DNA of 64,000 bases from Gemmobacter aquaticus (GCF_007859075.1 NZ_VOAK01000022.1:220323-284322); one strand, 5' to 3'; shown: positions 20,286-30,057, counted from the stretch's first letter. Notes: generated by a model not told the origin, from the sequence alone. Translations and numbers: made by a program.

Positions 20286-21125
20286 GTGAAAAATCTGCTG
20301 AAACCCATCGCCGCGCTTGTCGCGCTTGTTCTGCTTTCGGCTTGTGCGGCGCCGTCGCCGAAGTCGACCACTCCGGGCACTCTGCCGGGGTATGAAGGTG
20401 TGCAAGACGGCAACTTCTTTATTCCGCAGGTCAATGACAACCATCTGCGTGACGGTGTGCCCCGCAAGCAGGTTGGCTACGCAGGTGACGAACGGCCCGG
20501 CTCGATCGTGATCGATCCCTATGTGCGCAAGCTTTACTATGTGCTCGATGACGGGCAGGCGATGCAGTACTCGATCGCCGTCGGGCGTGCGGGCCTTGGC
20601 TTCAAGGGTTCTGCCGTCGTGCGCCGCAAGGAGGAATGGCCGGCCTGGACGCCGACAGCGAACATGGTCCGCACCATGCCCGAGATGTATGCCGAATACG
20701 CAGGCGGTCTGCCTGGCGGGCTTGAGAACCCGCTTGGTGCGCGGGCGCTCTATCTCTATCGGAATGGCCGCGACACCTATTACCGGATCCACGGCACCGT
20801 CGACAACAAATCGATCGGGCGCGCGACCTCGGCGGGCTGCATCCGTCTGTTCAACCAGGATGCCATCGACCTCTATAACCGGACCGAACTGGGAACCGTG
20901 GTGCGTGTCCGCACAAGGGACGAATCCGAGCAGCTTGAAGGCAAGTGGATGGATGACGAATACGGCTTCCTGATCCCCTATGACGAGGCGCTTATTCCCG
21001 TGATCGAGCAGCGCAAGCTGGAGCTTGAAGCGAGAGAGGCTGCCGAGGCTGAAGCCGCAGCCGAGCTGGAAGCGACCCGGACTTCGGCGCAGCGCGATGC
21101 CGAACTGGAAGGAACACAGGGCTGA
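20286..21125 (+). CDS. YkuD-type L,D-transpeptidase lipoprotein
   Basis: 279 residues from a GTG at 20286. This start gives a lipoprotein signal (KNLLKPIAALVALVLLSAC) with a lipobox ending at Cys20; the ATG upstream would bury it. The YkuD catalytic motif is complete: IHGTVDNKSIG, then SAGCIRLFN with the nucleophile near Cys185. Such enzymes make 3-3 peptidoglycan cross-links or anchor proteins in the periplasm. The C-terminal 35 residues are a Glu/Ala-rich probable coiled coil. A strong terminator follows. Confidence 0.9.
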   Translation: MKNLLKPIAALVALVLLSACAAPSPKSTTPGTLPGYEGVQDGNFFIPQVNDNHLRDGVPRKQVGYAGDERPGSIVIDPYVRKLYYVLDDGQAMQYSIAVGRAGLGFKGSAVVRRKEEWPAWTPTANMVRTMPEMYAEYAGGLPGGLENPLGARALYLYRNGRDTYYRIHGTVDNKSIGRATSAGCIRLFNQDAIDLYNRTELGTVVRVRTRDESEQLEGKWMDDEYGFLIPYDEALIPVIEQRKLELEAREAAEAEAAAELEATRTSAQRDAELEGTQG

Positions 21126-21146
21126 CCTGCCTGTCAAAGCCTGGAG

Positions 21147-21186
21147 ACGGCCCCGACGTGTGTCACGCCGGGGCCGTTTCTTTTTG
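21147..21186 (+). terminator. Intrinsic terminator of the L,D-transpeptidase gene
   Basis: ACGGCCCCG and CGGGGCCGT pair across a 13-nt loop and are followed by TTCTTTTT. It lies in the gap between the convergent transpeptidase and cupin genes. Confidence 0.88.
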
Positions 21187-21195
21187 GCGGGGCCG

Positions 21196-21537
21196 TCAGG
21201 TCAGGATGACATAGTCCTTCACCGTGGTTTCCACACATTCCCATGTGCCGCGAAAGCCCGGACGGATGACCCAGCTGTCACCCGCCTTCAGTTTCGTCGC
21301 GTTCCCCTCGCTGTCCGTCAGGATCGACACGCCTTCAAGGATGTGGACATACTCCCATTCCTCATAGGCGACGGTCCATTTTCCGGGGGTCGATTGCCAG
21401 ATGCCGCAATAGAGCCCGTCGCGATCCTCAAGGTTCCAGGTGGTGTGAACTGGATCGCCGGCAATGACCTTCTCGGGCGCGGGGCGCTCCACCTCGGGGG
21501 TAGCTGCGGTCCGGTCGAGGCGTTGTAGAAGCTGCAT
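21196..21537 (-). CDS. Small cupin-domain protein
   Basis: 113 residues from the ATG at 21537, chosen for the AAGGA 7 nt upstream; the longer frame lacks one. The sequence reads as a single beta-barrel cupin of the DUF861 (cupin_3) sort, with [18 protein letters not shown] and [19 protein letters not shown]. The usual metal-binding histidines are mostly replaced by Glu and Tyr, as often in this subgroup. The function is unknown. It converges on the transpeptidase gene and diverges from panB. Confidence 0.8.
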   Translation of the reverse strand: MQLLQRLDRTAATPEVERPAPEKVIAGDPVHTTWNLEDRDGLYCGIWQSTPGKWTVAYEEWEYVHILEGVSILTDSEGNATKLKAGDSWVIRPGFRGTWECVETTVKDYVILT

Positions 21538-21685
21538 GTTCTGTCCTTGGATGATGCTGCGCCACATATCGCATTGGCTGATGGCCCGGCGTCAAGTGTG
21601 CGGCAAGGGCAAGTTCCGCTGGAACGACAACGGGGTGGCGGCTATACAAGGCGCAAGGTTCGTCCAGAGGAAGAGCAAGAGCGGT

Positions 21686-22525
21686 ATGAGCGCATCCAGC
21701 CCCCTACGCCCGGTCCTGCCCGCCGACATCAAGTCGCGCAAGGGTGGTGCCCCTCTGGTGGTGCTGACCGCCTATACCACGCCAATTGCCCGAATCGTCG
21801 ATCGGCACTGCGAGATCGCGTTGGTAGGAGATTCCGTGGGCATGGTGCTGCATGGCATGCCCTCGACGCTGGGCGTGACGATGGAGATGATGATCCTGCA
21901 CGGTCGTGCGGTTGTGCGCGGACTGTCCAAGGCGATGGCGGTCATCGACATGCCCTTCGGGTCCTATGAAGAAAGCCCTCAGCAGGCCTTCCGCAATGCC
22001 TCGCGCCTGATGGCCGAGACGGGCGCCCCTGCCGTCAAGCTTGAGGGTGGCCAGCACATGGCCGAGACGATTGCCTTCCTGACGGCGCGCGGCGTGCCGG
22101 TCATGGCGCATATCGGCCTTACTCCGCAGTCGGTGAATACGCTGGGCGGCTACAAGGTCGTAGGGCGCGATGATGAAGCTGCCCGCGTACTTTCCGATGC
22201 AAAGGCGGTCGAGGCGGCCGGGGCCTTCTCGGTCGTCCTGGAAAAGGTGCCCGAGGGGCTGGCAGGGCGGATCACCGCGCAGCTTTCGATCCCGACCATC
22301 GGCATCGGCGCGGGTGTCAACTGTGACGGTCAGGTGCTTGTCATTGACGATATGCTAGGTCTCTTCACCGATTTCCGGCCCAAATTCGTCAAGCGCTATG
22401 GCGAGCTTGGGCAGGCAGCCGACGAGGCTATCGCCGCATATGCCGCTGAGGTGCGCGCCCGCACCTTCCCTGCCGCCGAACATGCCTTCCCGGATGTGCT
22501 GCCCTCGAAGGGGCCGAAAAGCTGA
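21686..22525 (+). CDS. panB: 3-methyl-2-oxobutanoate hydroxymethyltransferase
   Basis: 279 residues from the ATG at 21686, with AGAGGAAGAGCAAGAG upstream. PanB makes ketopantoate from ketoisovalerate and methylene-tetrahydrofolate. Clear family blocks: [55 protein letters not shown] and [18 protein letters not shown]. The stop overlaps the panC start by 1 nt (TGATG), so panB-panC form a coupled pair. panE, which makes the next intermediate, lies about 14 kb away. Confidence 0.97.
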   Translation: MSASSPLRPVLPADIKSRKGGAPLVVLTAYTTPIARIVDRHCEIALVGDSVGMVLHGMPSTLGVTMEMMILHGRAVVRGLSKAMAVIDMPFGSYEESPQQAFRNASRLMAETGAPAVKLEGGQHMAETIAFLTARGVPVMAHIGLTPQSVNTLGGYKVVGRDDEAARVLSDAKAVEAAGAFSVVLEKVPEGLAGRITAQLSIPTIGIGAGVNCDGQVLVIDDMLGLFTDFRPKFVKRYGELGQAADEAIAAYAAEVRARTFPAAEHAFPDVLPSKGPKS

Positions 22526-23361
22526 TGCAAATTCTTAGAACGGTTGCCGAATTGCGCACGCGCGTGCGCGGCTGGAAACAGGATGGCCGTCAGGTTGGCG
22601 TGGTGCCCACCATGGGCGCCCTGCACGAAGGCCATATGAGCCTCGTGCGCGCGGCACGTCGCGGCTGCGACAGGGTGATCGTGACGATCTTCGTCAACCC
22701 GATGCAGTTCAACAATCCTGACGATCTGTCGAAATATCCGCGAACCGAGGATGCGGACGCCGCGCTTCTGTTCCGCGAAGGTGTCGACATCCTGTTCGCC
22801 CCCGGACCGGATGAGGTTTATCCGCAGGGATTTGACAGCCGCGTTCTTGTTGGTGGCGTGACCGCGCCGCTGGAGGGTGAGATGCGTCCCGGCCATTTCG
22901 AAGGCGTGGCGACGGTTGTGGCCAAGCTCTTCGGTATGACGCAGGCCGACCGCGCCTACTTTGGCCAGAAGGATTGGCAGCAGTTGCAGGTCGTGCGCCG
23001 CATGGTGACCGATCTCAATATCCCGGTCGAGGTGGTGGGATGTGAGACGATCCGCGAGGCTGACGGGCTTGCGATGTCGTCGCGCAATGCGCGTCTTGAT
23101 CCGCTCAGCCGCGCGCAGGCACCGGCCTTGCACCGGATTATGGTGAAGACCGCCGCCCAGATCCGTGGCGGTAGCGAGATCGCGGCAAGCCTTGCACAGG
23201 CGCGCGACGATCTGCGTCAGGCGGGCTTCACCGAGGTCGAATATCTGGATCTGCGTACCGCGGCGATGCTCGAACCCGCGACAGGTATCGAACAGCCGGT
23301 TCGCCTGCTGGCGGCGGCCTGGATCGGTGGTGTGCGGCTGATCGACAATATTCCGGTCTGA
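22525..23361 (+). CDS. panC: Pantothenate synthetase
   Basis: 278 residues. It joins pantoate and beta-alanine through a pantoyl-adenylate. Class-I nucleotidyltransferase motifs are seen: [14 protein letters not shown] (HIGH-like, about 29-42), [34 protein letters not shown] and the KMSKS-like AMSSRNARL. It is coupled to panB. The M20 deacylase gene converges on it across 39 bp, which contain a perfect 12-bp palindrome. Confidence 0.97.
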   Translation: MQILRTVAELRTRVRGWKQDGRQVGVVPTMGALHEGHMSLVRAARRGCDRVIVTIFVNPMQFNNPDDLSKYPRTEDADAALLFREGVDILFAPGPDEVYPQGFDSRVLVGGVTAPLEGEMRPGHFEGVATVVAKLFGMTQADRAYFGQKDWQQLQVVRRMVTDLNIPVEVVGCETIREADGLAMSSRNARLDPLSRAQAPALHRIMVKTAAQIRGGSEIAASLAQARDDLRQAGFTEVEYLDLRTAAMLEPATGIEQPVRLLAAAWIGGVRLIDNIPV

Positions 23362-23382
23362 TCGGACAGGCATGCCGGCCAA

Positions 23383-23394
23383 GGGCACGTGCCC
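23383..23394. other. 12-bp perfect palindrome between convergent genes
   Basis: GGGCACGTGCCC lies in the 39-bp gap between the convergent panC and M20 deacylase genes. It has no T-run on either side. It could be a weak bidirectional stop or a protein-binding site; no function can be assigned. Confidence 0.25.
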
Positions 23395-23400
23395 GGTAAT

Positions 23401-24678
23401 TCAGCCCAGCAGGTCGGCCAGAACCAGCGCCATGACCAGTGCGCTATCGGCCATGTCCTGAATGCCCACCCATTCGTCAGGCTGATGCGCCAGATGCAGC
23501 AGGCCCGGCCCATAGGCGATGCAGTTCTTCATCCGTCCGATCCGGTCGATGTGCTTCTGGTCATAGGTGCCGGGGGACACGACATGTTCGGCGACCCGCC
23601 CCAGAACCCGCTCGATCGCCGCTGCGGTTGAGCGCACGATCGGCGCATCGGGCGATGTCTGGGTGGGACGCACTTCAAACAGGTCGCGGATGGTATAGTC
23701 GAACCCTGGTCGGCGGTCGCGCAGGGTATCGAGCAGCCCTGTCACCTCGGCCTTCACCTCTGTCAGATCCTCTTCGATCAGGAAGCGGCGGTCGAGGATG
23801 ATGCGGCAGCGGTCGGCGACGCAAGGGGCGGGCAGGCCGGTATAGCCGGGCTCGGGTTCGGCCTCGCCGCCATGGATCGAGTTTATGTTCAGCGTCGAGG
23901 CGCGTGCGCCTTCGGGGACCACTGGCATGGCGGTGCGTTTGGTTGCCAGAAGCGGATAGAGCTTGCGCTCGATCTCTTCCAGAACCGCGCCCATGTGGCG
24001 GATGGCGCTGTCGCCCAGAAACGGCATCGATCCATGCGCGATGCGGCCCTTGGTCTCGACCTCGGCCCACCAGACGCCGCGATGGCCCAGGCAGATGCGG
24101 TCCTTGTGCAGCGGTTCGGGGATGATCACATGCTGCACGCGGTCAGGATCGAACCAGCCCTGTTCGGCGAGATAAGCCACGCCGCCATAGCCGCCGGATT
24201 CCTCGTCTGCCGTCGCGCTGATCTCGATGGCGCCGCGAAAATCGGGGCAGGCGGCGATAAACGCCTCGGCTGCGATGATGCTGGCGGCAAGGCCCCCCTT
24301 CATGTCGCAGGCGCCCCGGCCAAAGATCTGGTCGCCTTCGACCGAGCCGCCGAACGGATCGCGGGTCCAGCCGTGGCCTACCTCGACGACGTCGTGATGG
24401 CTGTTGAAATGCACGCAATCGCCCGGACGCGGCCCTTCACGCCGGGCGATCAGGTTCCAGCGCGGATGCGCCTCGCTGTCGCCCGGTGTCCCTTCGGCCC
24501 GCACCAGCGCCGTGACGAACCCCTGCGCCGACAGCCGGTCAGAGAGGTAGTCGCAGATCTCGCGGTAGCACCGGCCCGGCGGGTTCAGCGTGGGGATGCG
24601 GATCAGGTCCTGCGTCAGCGCGATCAGGCTGTCGCGACGGGCGGCAATCTCGGCGAAAAGGCGGGCGGTCAGATCCAT
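23401..24678 (-). CDS. ArgE/DapE-family M20 deacylase
   Basis: 425 residues. Metal and catalytic motifs of the M20 family are complete: FNSHHDVVEVG (near residue 95), GRGACDMKGG with the shared bridging Asp, and ATADEESGG with the catalytic Glu pair. It should hydrolyse an N-acyl amino acid or related amide; acetylornithine or succinyl-diaminopimelate cannot be chosen between, and a catabolic substrate is equally possible. It diverges from a cyclase-family gene across 73 bp. Confidence 0.85.
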   Translation of the reverse strand: MDLTARLFAEIAARRDSLIALTQDLIRIPTLNPPGRCYREICDYLSDRLSAQGFVTALVRAEGTPGDSEAHPRWNLIARREGPRPGDCVHFNSHHDVVEVGHGWTRDPFGGSVEGDQIFGRGACDMKGGLAASIIAAEAFIAACPDFRGAIEISATADEESGGYGGVAYLAEQGWFDPDRVQHVIIPEPLHKDRICLGHRGVWWAEVETKGRIAHGSMPFLGDSAIRHMGAVLEEIERKLYPLLATKRTAMPVVPEGARASTLNINSIHGGEAEPEPGYTGLPAPCVADRCRIILDRRFLIEEDLTEVKAEVTGLLDTLRDRRPGFDYTIRDLFEVRPTQTSPDAPIVRSTAAAIERVLGRVAEHVVSPGTYDQKHIDRIGRMKNCIAYGPGLLHLAHQPDEWVGIQDMADSALVMALVLADLLG

Positions 24679-24751
24679 GCCGACAGCCTAGCCGCAGCAG
24701 GCGTCATGGCAAGTGCTTGCTGTGGAAGGCCCGGGTCTTTACCCTGTGCGC

Positions 24752-25342
24752 ATGACCTGGATCGACCTCACCCGCCCGATGGATGGGCACCTGCCGATCT
24801 ATGCCGAGGCCGGCTATGCGGACCCGCCCTTTGCCGTGCACGACTGGTGCGCGGTCGAGGGGCAGGGTTATGCGGTGCAGCGGCTGGATCTTGGCACGCA
24901 AACCGGAACGCATATCGACGCGCCTGCCCATATGGTTGCCGGCGGGGCCACGCTGGAGGCGCTGTCCCCCTCACGGCTGATCGGGCGCTACGTCACCTTC
25001 AGGCCCGGGGAGGTGCTGCCTGACCGGGGCGAAGCGGTGCTTCTGTTCCTGAACGCCCCTGATGGCGGCGAGGTCAGCCGCGCGCTCTTCGATGCGGCGC
25101 TGGCGCTTGGCTTTCCGGTCTGGGTCATGGCGGGCAGCCTGCGTGTCAGGGGTGAAGAGCCACTTTTTCTGCACCGCGCGCTTGCAAGGGCGGGCGTCTT
25201 TCTGGTCGAGGATCTGGACGCCGAGGCCGCGCGCCCTCTGCCCGACCGGGGCGAGATGATTGCGGCCCCCCTGCGTCTGATCGGCACCTCTGGCGCGCCA
25301 TGCCGGGTGCTTGCGCGTGCCATGGCTGGCGAAGGCCGTTGA
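24752..25342 (+). CDS. Cyclase-family (kynurenine-formamidase-like) hydrolase
   Basis: 196 residues from the ATG at 24752. The cyclase-family metal motif H-x-D-x-P-x-H is seen as GTQTGTHIDAPAHMVAGG (about 49-66). This family includes bacterial kynurenine formamidase (KynB) and isatin hydrolases. Without kyn neighbours the substrate stays open. The gene diverges from the M20 deacylase. Confidence 0.8.
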   Translation: MTWIDLTRPMDGHLPIYAEAGYADPPFAVHDWCAVEGQGYAVQRLDLGTQTGTHIDAPAHMVAGGATLEALSPSRLIGRYVTFRPGEVLPDRGEAVLLFLNAPDGGEVSRALFDAALALGFPVWVMAGSLRVRGEEPLFLHRALARAGVFLVEDLDAEAARPLPDRGEMIAAPLRLIGTSGAPCRVLARAMAGEGR

Positions 25343-25384
25343 AAACACCTATCTCTGTCAGGAAACCTGCTGTCGGGGGCTGGA

Positions 25385-25657
25385 ATGCTGGGTATCCTCA
25401 GGGCGTGGCTTGTCGCGCTGGTCATTCTGACAGTGTTCTACTGGCTGCTCAGGACCTACTTTCGATCAACCCGCCGCGAGGCGCTGGAGAAGCGCTTTGA
25501 CGAAGAGGGTCTGACCGGAGACCGCGACATCTGGGTCGAGGCGCAGATGAAGGACTATGGCCGTAGCCTGAAGCTGCGGCTTCTATGGCTGGTCTATATC
25601 CTGCCCCTGGCCGCGATTGCCGGCATCATCTTTTACGTGAACCACTATTACTACTGA
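25385..25657 (+). CDS. Small two-helix membrane protein, function unknown
   Basis: 90 residues with two hydrophobic segments (about residues 3-24 and 66-86). Between them is a charged cytosolic loop of about 40 residues. It ends in VNHYYY. I do not recognise a family with known function. It is followed 13 nt later by a DUF1523 gene, probably on the same mRNA, so the two may work together at the inner membrane. Confidence 0.75.
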   Translation: MLGILRAWLVALVILTVFYWLLRTYFRSTRREALEKRFDEEGLTGDRDIWVEAQMKDYGRSLKLRLLWLVYILPLAAIAGIIFYVNHYYY

Positions 25658-25670
25658 AGGATCGTCGCCC

Positions 25671-26324
25671 ATGTGGACATATATCAAATGGGGCATCCGG
25701 CTGACGCTTCTGGCGATCGTCGCGGCCTTTTTGCACTACACCTTGCCGCAGCGCGATGTGGTGCGCATCACCGGCACCTATAACCGTATGACCGAAGTTG
25801 GCGCGAACTCGATCTTCTACGCCTCGCCCGACAGCGGCACCACGACCAGCACCGTGGACCGCCGCGACATCCGCTTCATCGAGGCCGTTTTCCCGAACAA
25901 CAAGCCCATGGTCTACCGCAACGAGGATACGGGCTGGATCTGGCCGCCCTACTTCAAATACGACAGCTCGAACCTGCAGGCAGAGGCGACAAACAGCATT
26001 TCGGCCAAGGACAAGCCGGAATGGGTGGCGGTCACACATTATGGCTGGCGGCTGCCCATCTTTTCGATCTACCCGAACGCCGTGAAGATCCGCGCGGTCG
26101 AGGGGCCCGATGTTCGGCTGATCCCTTGGGTCAACATCATCGTCCTGACCCTGCTGGCGGGTCTTGTGCTGATGCTGTGGCGGATGTGGGCACAGTTCAA
26201 GGAACGCATGATAGAGCCAGCGGTGGACGACCTCAGCAACACGCTTGATGCGATGGATGCGCGGGCCGATGCGGCGCGTGACAGGGCCAAGGGCTTCTGG
26301 GGTCGCCTCTTCGGTCGGAAATGA
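25671..26324 (+). CDS. DUF1523-type membrane protein
   Basis: 217 residues. One membrane segment near the N terminus (about 8-26) is followed by QRDVVRITGTYNRM, and a second lies near residues 150-168; the central part is probably periplasmic. The pattern matches what I know as DUF1523, found mainly in alphaproteobacteria. The function is unknown. It lies 13 nt after a small membrane protein and ends at a bidirectional terminator. Confidence 0.75.
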   Translation: MWTYIKWGIRLTLLAIVAAFLHYTLPQRDVVRITGTYNRMTEVGANSIFYASPDSGTTTSTVDRRDIRFIEAVFPNNKPMVYRNEDTGWIWPPYFKYDSSNLQAEATNSISAKDKPEWVAVTHYGWRLPIFSIYPNAVKIRAVEGPDVRLIPWVNIIVLTLLAGLVLMLWRMWAQFKERMIEPAVDDLSNTLDAMDARADAARDRAKGFWGRLFGRK

Positions 26325-26350
26325 AAAAGGGGGCCGCACGGCCCCCTTTC
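26325..26350. terminator. Bidirectional terminator between DUF1523 and pheT
   Basis: AAAGGGGGCCG and CGGCCCCCTTT pair around a 2-nt CA. An A-run precedes the stem and Ts follow it, so it can act on both strands. It lies between two convergent genes. Confidence 0.88.
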
Positions 26351-26371
26351 CATTCGTTCCGTCACGCCCGG

Positions 26372-28789
26372 TTATTTCCGCAGCGTGCCACCGGTCGCCT
26401 TGGCGACCTTTTCGACGATCTTGGCTGAAACTGCCTCGATGTCCTTGTCGGTCAGCGTGGTGTCCTGCGGTTGCAGGCGCACGGTGATGGCGATCGATTT
26501 CTTGCCCGCGCCCATCTGCGCCTCGGCCTTTTCGCCGGTGAACTGGTCAAACACCCGGACGCTCTCGATCAGGGCCTTGTCCGAACCAAGCGCCGCATTC
26601 ACCAGCGTCAGTGCCTCGACCCCGCTGTCGACGACAAAGGCGAAATCGCGATCGACGGCTTGCAGGTCAGAAATGGCAAGCGCCGGGCGCGTGGGCGTCT
26701 TGGTCTTGGGCAGGGGTACATTCGCAATCTGCACGCTAAAGGCCACGGCCGGGCCCTTCACGTCAAAGGCCTGCAGGATGCGCGGATGCACCTCGCCGAA
26801 GGTTGCAAGCGTGTTGGGCCCAAGCCCGATTGCGCCCGAGCGGCCGGGGTGCCACCAGCCGGGCACCTTGCGGCTGATCTGCACCTTGGCAGGTGCTGCC
26901 AACGCGGCGAGAACCGCCTCGACATCGGCTTTGGCGTCATAGACATCGACCGGGCGGCGCGACCCGAAAGTGTCGCGCGCGGCGCTGGCACCAACCAGAA
27001 GGCCAGTGGCGACTGTCGCCTGCTCACCGGGTTCGCCGCCGGCAAAGACGGGGCCAACCTCGAACAGCGCCAGATCGGCAAAGCCACGCGCCTGATTGCG
27101 GCTCGCGGCGCGCAGAAGGCCCGGCAGCAGGTCAGGGCGCAGGTGGCTCATCTCGGAGGAGATCGGATTGTCGACGCGCACGGCATCAGACCCGCCACCG
27201 AACGCCTCGGCGGCAGCCTTGTCGATGAAGCTGTAGGTCACGCATTCATTGTAGCCGAGCGCCGCGATGGTGCGTCGGGCGGCCTTCTCGCGGATCTGCA
27301 GGGGCGTCAGGATCGGCTTCGGCACGCCCGGCAGCGTGCGCGCCATGGGTTTGCCCACAAGCTTGGTCAGCGAGGCAACGCGCGCCACCTCTTCGACCAG
27401 ATCGGCCTCGCCCTGCACATCGGGGCGCCAGCTGGGTGGTGCGGCCTGATCACCGGTCAGGGTGAAGCCAAGCGCCTCCAGCGTGGCGCGCTGCTCGGCC
27501 TCGGGGATCTCCATGCCGACCAGGCGCTCGACCCGCGCGGGATCAAAACGGTAGCTGCGCGCGGTATCGGGCACGGCACCGTCGATCACCAGTTCGGACG
27601 CCTCACCCCCGCACAGATCAAGGATCATCTGCGTCGCAAGCTCCAGCCCAGGAACGGTGAAGGCCGGATCGACGCCCCGCTCGAACCGGTAGCGTGCATC
27701 CGAGTTGATCTTCAGCGCACGGCCCGTGGTCGCAATGGTGATCGGATCCCAATAGGCAGATTCGAGGAAGACATCGACCGTCTCCTCGGTGCAGCCCGAA
27801 AGCTCGCCGCCCATGATGCCTGCCAGCGATTCCGGCTGCGCATCATCCGAGATCAGCATCATGCCCGGTTGCAGCACATAGGTCTTGCCATCCAGCGCAA
27901 GCAGCTCTTCGCCGCCCTTCGCTGCATGGATGCGCAGGTCGCCCTGCACCTTGGCGACGTCAAAGACGTGCAGCGGGCGGTTCAGCCCGAAGGTGAAATA
28001 GTTGGTGATATCGACCAGCGTCGAAATCGGCCGCAGCCCGATGGCCTTCAGACGCGCGGCCAGCCAGTCGGGCGAGGGGCCGTTCTTCACGCCCCGAATG
28101 GTGCGCCCGGCAAAGAGCGGGCAGCCCTTGGCCTTCAGGCCGTCCTCGATCCGGACACCCACGGGCGAGGCGAAGCTGCCTTTGATTGCGGGCACCTCAA
28201 GCGGCTTCAGGGTGCCAAGGTCACGCGCCGCCAGATCGCGTGCAATACCGCGCACGCCGAGCGCATCGGGGCGGTTTGGCGTGATCTTCACATAGATCAT
28301 CGGGTCGTTCAGACCCTTCCAGTCGATGAAGCGCACGCCGACCGGTGCATCCTCGGGCAGGTCGATGATGCCGTTGTGATCGTCCGAGAGCTCAAGCTCG
28401 CGCTCGGAACAGAGCATGCCGTTCGAATCCACGCCCCGGATACTTCCCGGCTTGAGGTCGACCCCGGTGCCGGGGACATGGGTGCCGGCGGGGGCAAAGA
28501 CCCCAACAAGGCCCGTGCGGGCGTTCGGGGCGCCGCAGACCACCTGAACCTCTTCCATCGCGCCATCAGGGCCGTTCGGCCATGTCGCCACGCGACAAAC
28601 GCGCAGACGGTCAGCATTCGGGTGCTGGACGGCCTCGATCACCCGGCAGATGCGAAAGGCGCCCAGCTTCACCTCGGGGTTCTCGACCTCTTCGACCTCG
28701 TGCCCAAGGTCGGTCAGCGCGGTCAGGATCTGGTCCAGCGTCGCGCTTGTCTCAAGGTGATCCTTCAACCAGGACAGGGTGAACTTCAT
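26372..28789 (-). CDS. pheT: Phenylalanyl-tRNA synthetase beta subunit
   Basis: 805 residues, the normal length. The order of domains fits: tRNA-binding OB fold (about 40-155, with HPNADRLRVCRV), B3/B4 editing domain (about 215-375, TLVDITNYFTFGLNRPLHVF), B5 (about 400-475), the catalytic-like core, and the C-terminal anticodon-binding FDX-ACB domain (about 710-805). It forms an alpha2-beta2 enzyme with PheS, which is not encoded in this window. The gene upstream on the same strand is an unrelated acetyltransferase. Confidence 0.97.
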   Translation of the reverse strand: MKFTLSWLKDHLETSATLDQILTALTDLGHEVEEVENPEVKLGAFRICRVIEAVQHPNADRLRVCRVATWPNGPDGAMEEVQVVCGAPNARTGLVGVFAPAGTHVPGTGVDLKPGSIRGVDSNGMLCSERELELSDDHNGIIDLPEDAPVGVRFIDWKGLNDPMIYVKITPNRPDALGVRGIARDLAARDLGTLKPLEVPAIKGSFASPVGVRIEDGLKAKGCPLFAGRTIRGVKNGPSPDWLAARLKAIGLRPISTLVDITNYFTFGLNRPLHVFDVAKVQGDLRIHAAKGGEELLALDGKTYVLQPGMMLISDDAQPESLAGIMGGELSGCTEETVDVFLESAYWDPITIATTGRALKINSDARYRFERGVDPAFTVPGLELATQMILDLCGGEASELVIDGAVPDTARSYRFDPARVERLVGMEIPEAEQRATLEALGFTLTGDQAAPPSWRPDVQGEADLVEEVARVASLTKLVGKPMARTLPGVPKPILTPLQIREKAARRTIAALGYNECVTYSFIDKAAAEAFGGGSDAVRVDNPISSEMSHLRPDLLPGLLRAASRNQARGFADLALFEVGPVFAGGEPGEQATVATGLLVGASAARDTFGSRRPVDVYDAKADVEAVLAALAAPAKVQISRKVPGWWHPGRSGAIGLGPNTLATFGEVHPRILQAFDVKGPAVAFSVQIANVPLPKTKTPTRPALAISDLQAVDRDFAFVVDSGVEALTLVNAALGSDKALIESVRVFDQFTGEKAEAQMGAGKKSIAITVRLQPQDTTLTDKDIEAVSAKIVEKVAKATGGTLRK

Positions 28790-28867
28790 GACGGCCTCTG
28801 CGGAATTGGATGCCTTGGCCTTAACGCATCAGAACACGAAGGAAAAGGGCATCACCTCGGCACCGGC

Positions 28868-29476
28868 CTAGGGCCCTGCAATGGTGCGGGCCGATGAAAT
28901 GTCGCGCACCATGGTCGCGGCCGAGGAAAAGCCGAAGGCGTGGCGCAGCAGCCCAAGCTCATCATGCTTTATGGTGCGGAAGCCCACCTGTTCATAAAGA
29001 GACCGGGCGCGCACATTGGTGTCGATGACCTCGAGCCGTATCGCCGGATAGCCGCGCCGGGCGGCCTCGTCACACAGGGCCTCGATCAGCGCGCGGCCGA
29101 TGCCTTGGCCGCGATGCGCACGACCCACGCAGATGCCGTCGATCAGGAAGCGCTCGTTGTCGACCTCGCTTTGCAGGGCGCCCAAAAGGGCAAGGCGCCA
29201 AAGCGCGCCCATGCGGCCATAGACCATGCGCATATCGCGCCAGTTTCCGCTGGCAAAGGCCCCGGAAGGGGTTTTGAAGCCGGCAAGGCCCACCAGCTGA
29301 TTCCCAGCTACGGCGGTAATCACGTGATCGCCGCGCATCACCCGGTCGAGGTAGGCAAGTGCCCGCGGCGCAGGGCCCATGACCCGTCCAAGCTTGCCCC
29401 CGAAGGCCTCCCAATACATGCGGGCTGCGGCGGGGCGGTGCTCTTCGGGCAGGCCGGACTGCAAGGTGATCTCCAT
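28868..29476 (-). CDS. GNAT-family N-acetyltransferase
   Basis: 202 residues. The acetyl-CoA loop of GNAT enzymes is seen as VGRAHRGQGIGRALIEALCD (about 118-137), followed by IRLEVIDTNVRARSLYEQVG. The acceptor is unknown. The start codon overlaps the mobA stop by 1 nt (TGATG), so it is coupled to mobA. pheT follows about 80 nt downstream on the same strand. Confidence 0.88.
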   Translation of the reverse strand: MEITLQSGLPEEHRPAAARMYWEAFGGKLGRVMGPAPRALAYLDRVMRGDHVITAVAGNQLVGLAGFKTPSGAFASGNWRDMRMVYGRMGALWRLALLGALQSEVDNERFLIDGICVGRAHRGQGIGRALIEALCDEAARRGYPAIRLEVIDTNVRARSLYEQVGFRTIKHDELGLLRHAFGFSSAATMVRDISSARTIAGP

Positions 29477-30057
29477 CAGGCACCTTCCCGCAGGGCCTGC
29501 TCGGCCAGTGCCAGATCGTCGGGCGTGTTGATGTTCAGGAAAGGGTCAGGCGCCTCGGGTGCGAACCGGGCGCGCGCCACGCCGTTGCGGTCGCAGAACT
29601 CCATCATCCGGGCGCCACCTGATGACAGAAAAGCCCGCAGGTCCGGCGCCAGACTGCGTGGCCAAAGAGCGCAGACCGGATGGATGCGCCCGCCACTTTC
29701 GGCCACCGCAAGCCCGCCCTCACCCGCAAGCCAGAGTCGTGGCACCAGATCGCAGGGCAGAAACGGCGTATCCACGGCCGCGCTGACCACGGCATCCGCC
29801 CCCTTGGCCCATTCGAGCGCGGCGAGGATGCCTGACAGTGGCCCTTGTGAAACGTGATCGGGCAACACGCGCAGCCCTGTAAAGGCAAAGCGCCCCGCCG
29901 GGCCATTTGCCGACAGCGCCAGATCCTCGACCTGCGGGGCCAGGCGATCCTGCACATGCGAGACCAAGGGCCGTCCGCTCAGGGGCACAAGTGCTTTGTC
30001 CGTGCCCCCCATCCGGCGCCCCTGACCACCCGCTAGGATTACCCCGAAAATCCGCAT
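29476..30057 (-). CDS. mobA: Molybdenum cofactor guanylyltransferase MobA
   Basis: 193 residues from the ATG at 30057, which places the nucleotide loop GVILAGGQGRRMGG at residues 5-18, with the lysine DKALV just after it. MobA attaches GMP to molybdopterin to make the guanine dinucleotide cofactor. The C-terminal block FLNINTPDDLALAEQAL is typical. It is coupled to the GNAT gene and diverges from azlC. Confidence 0.93.
   Translation of the reverse strand: MRIFGVILAGGQGRRMGGTDKALVPLSGRPLVSHVQDRLAPQVEDLALSANGPAGRFAFTGLRVLPDHVSQGPLSGILAALEWAKGADAVVSAAVDTPFLPCDLVPRLWLAGEGGLAVAESGGRIHPVCALWPRSLAPDLRAFLSSGGARMMEFCDRNGVARARFAPEAPDPFLNINTPDDLALAEQALREGA

Noticed and set aside
26471..28897. An 808-codon plus-strand frame opposite pheT
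   Set aside because: Antisense shadow of pheT, without domains or a ribosome site.
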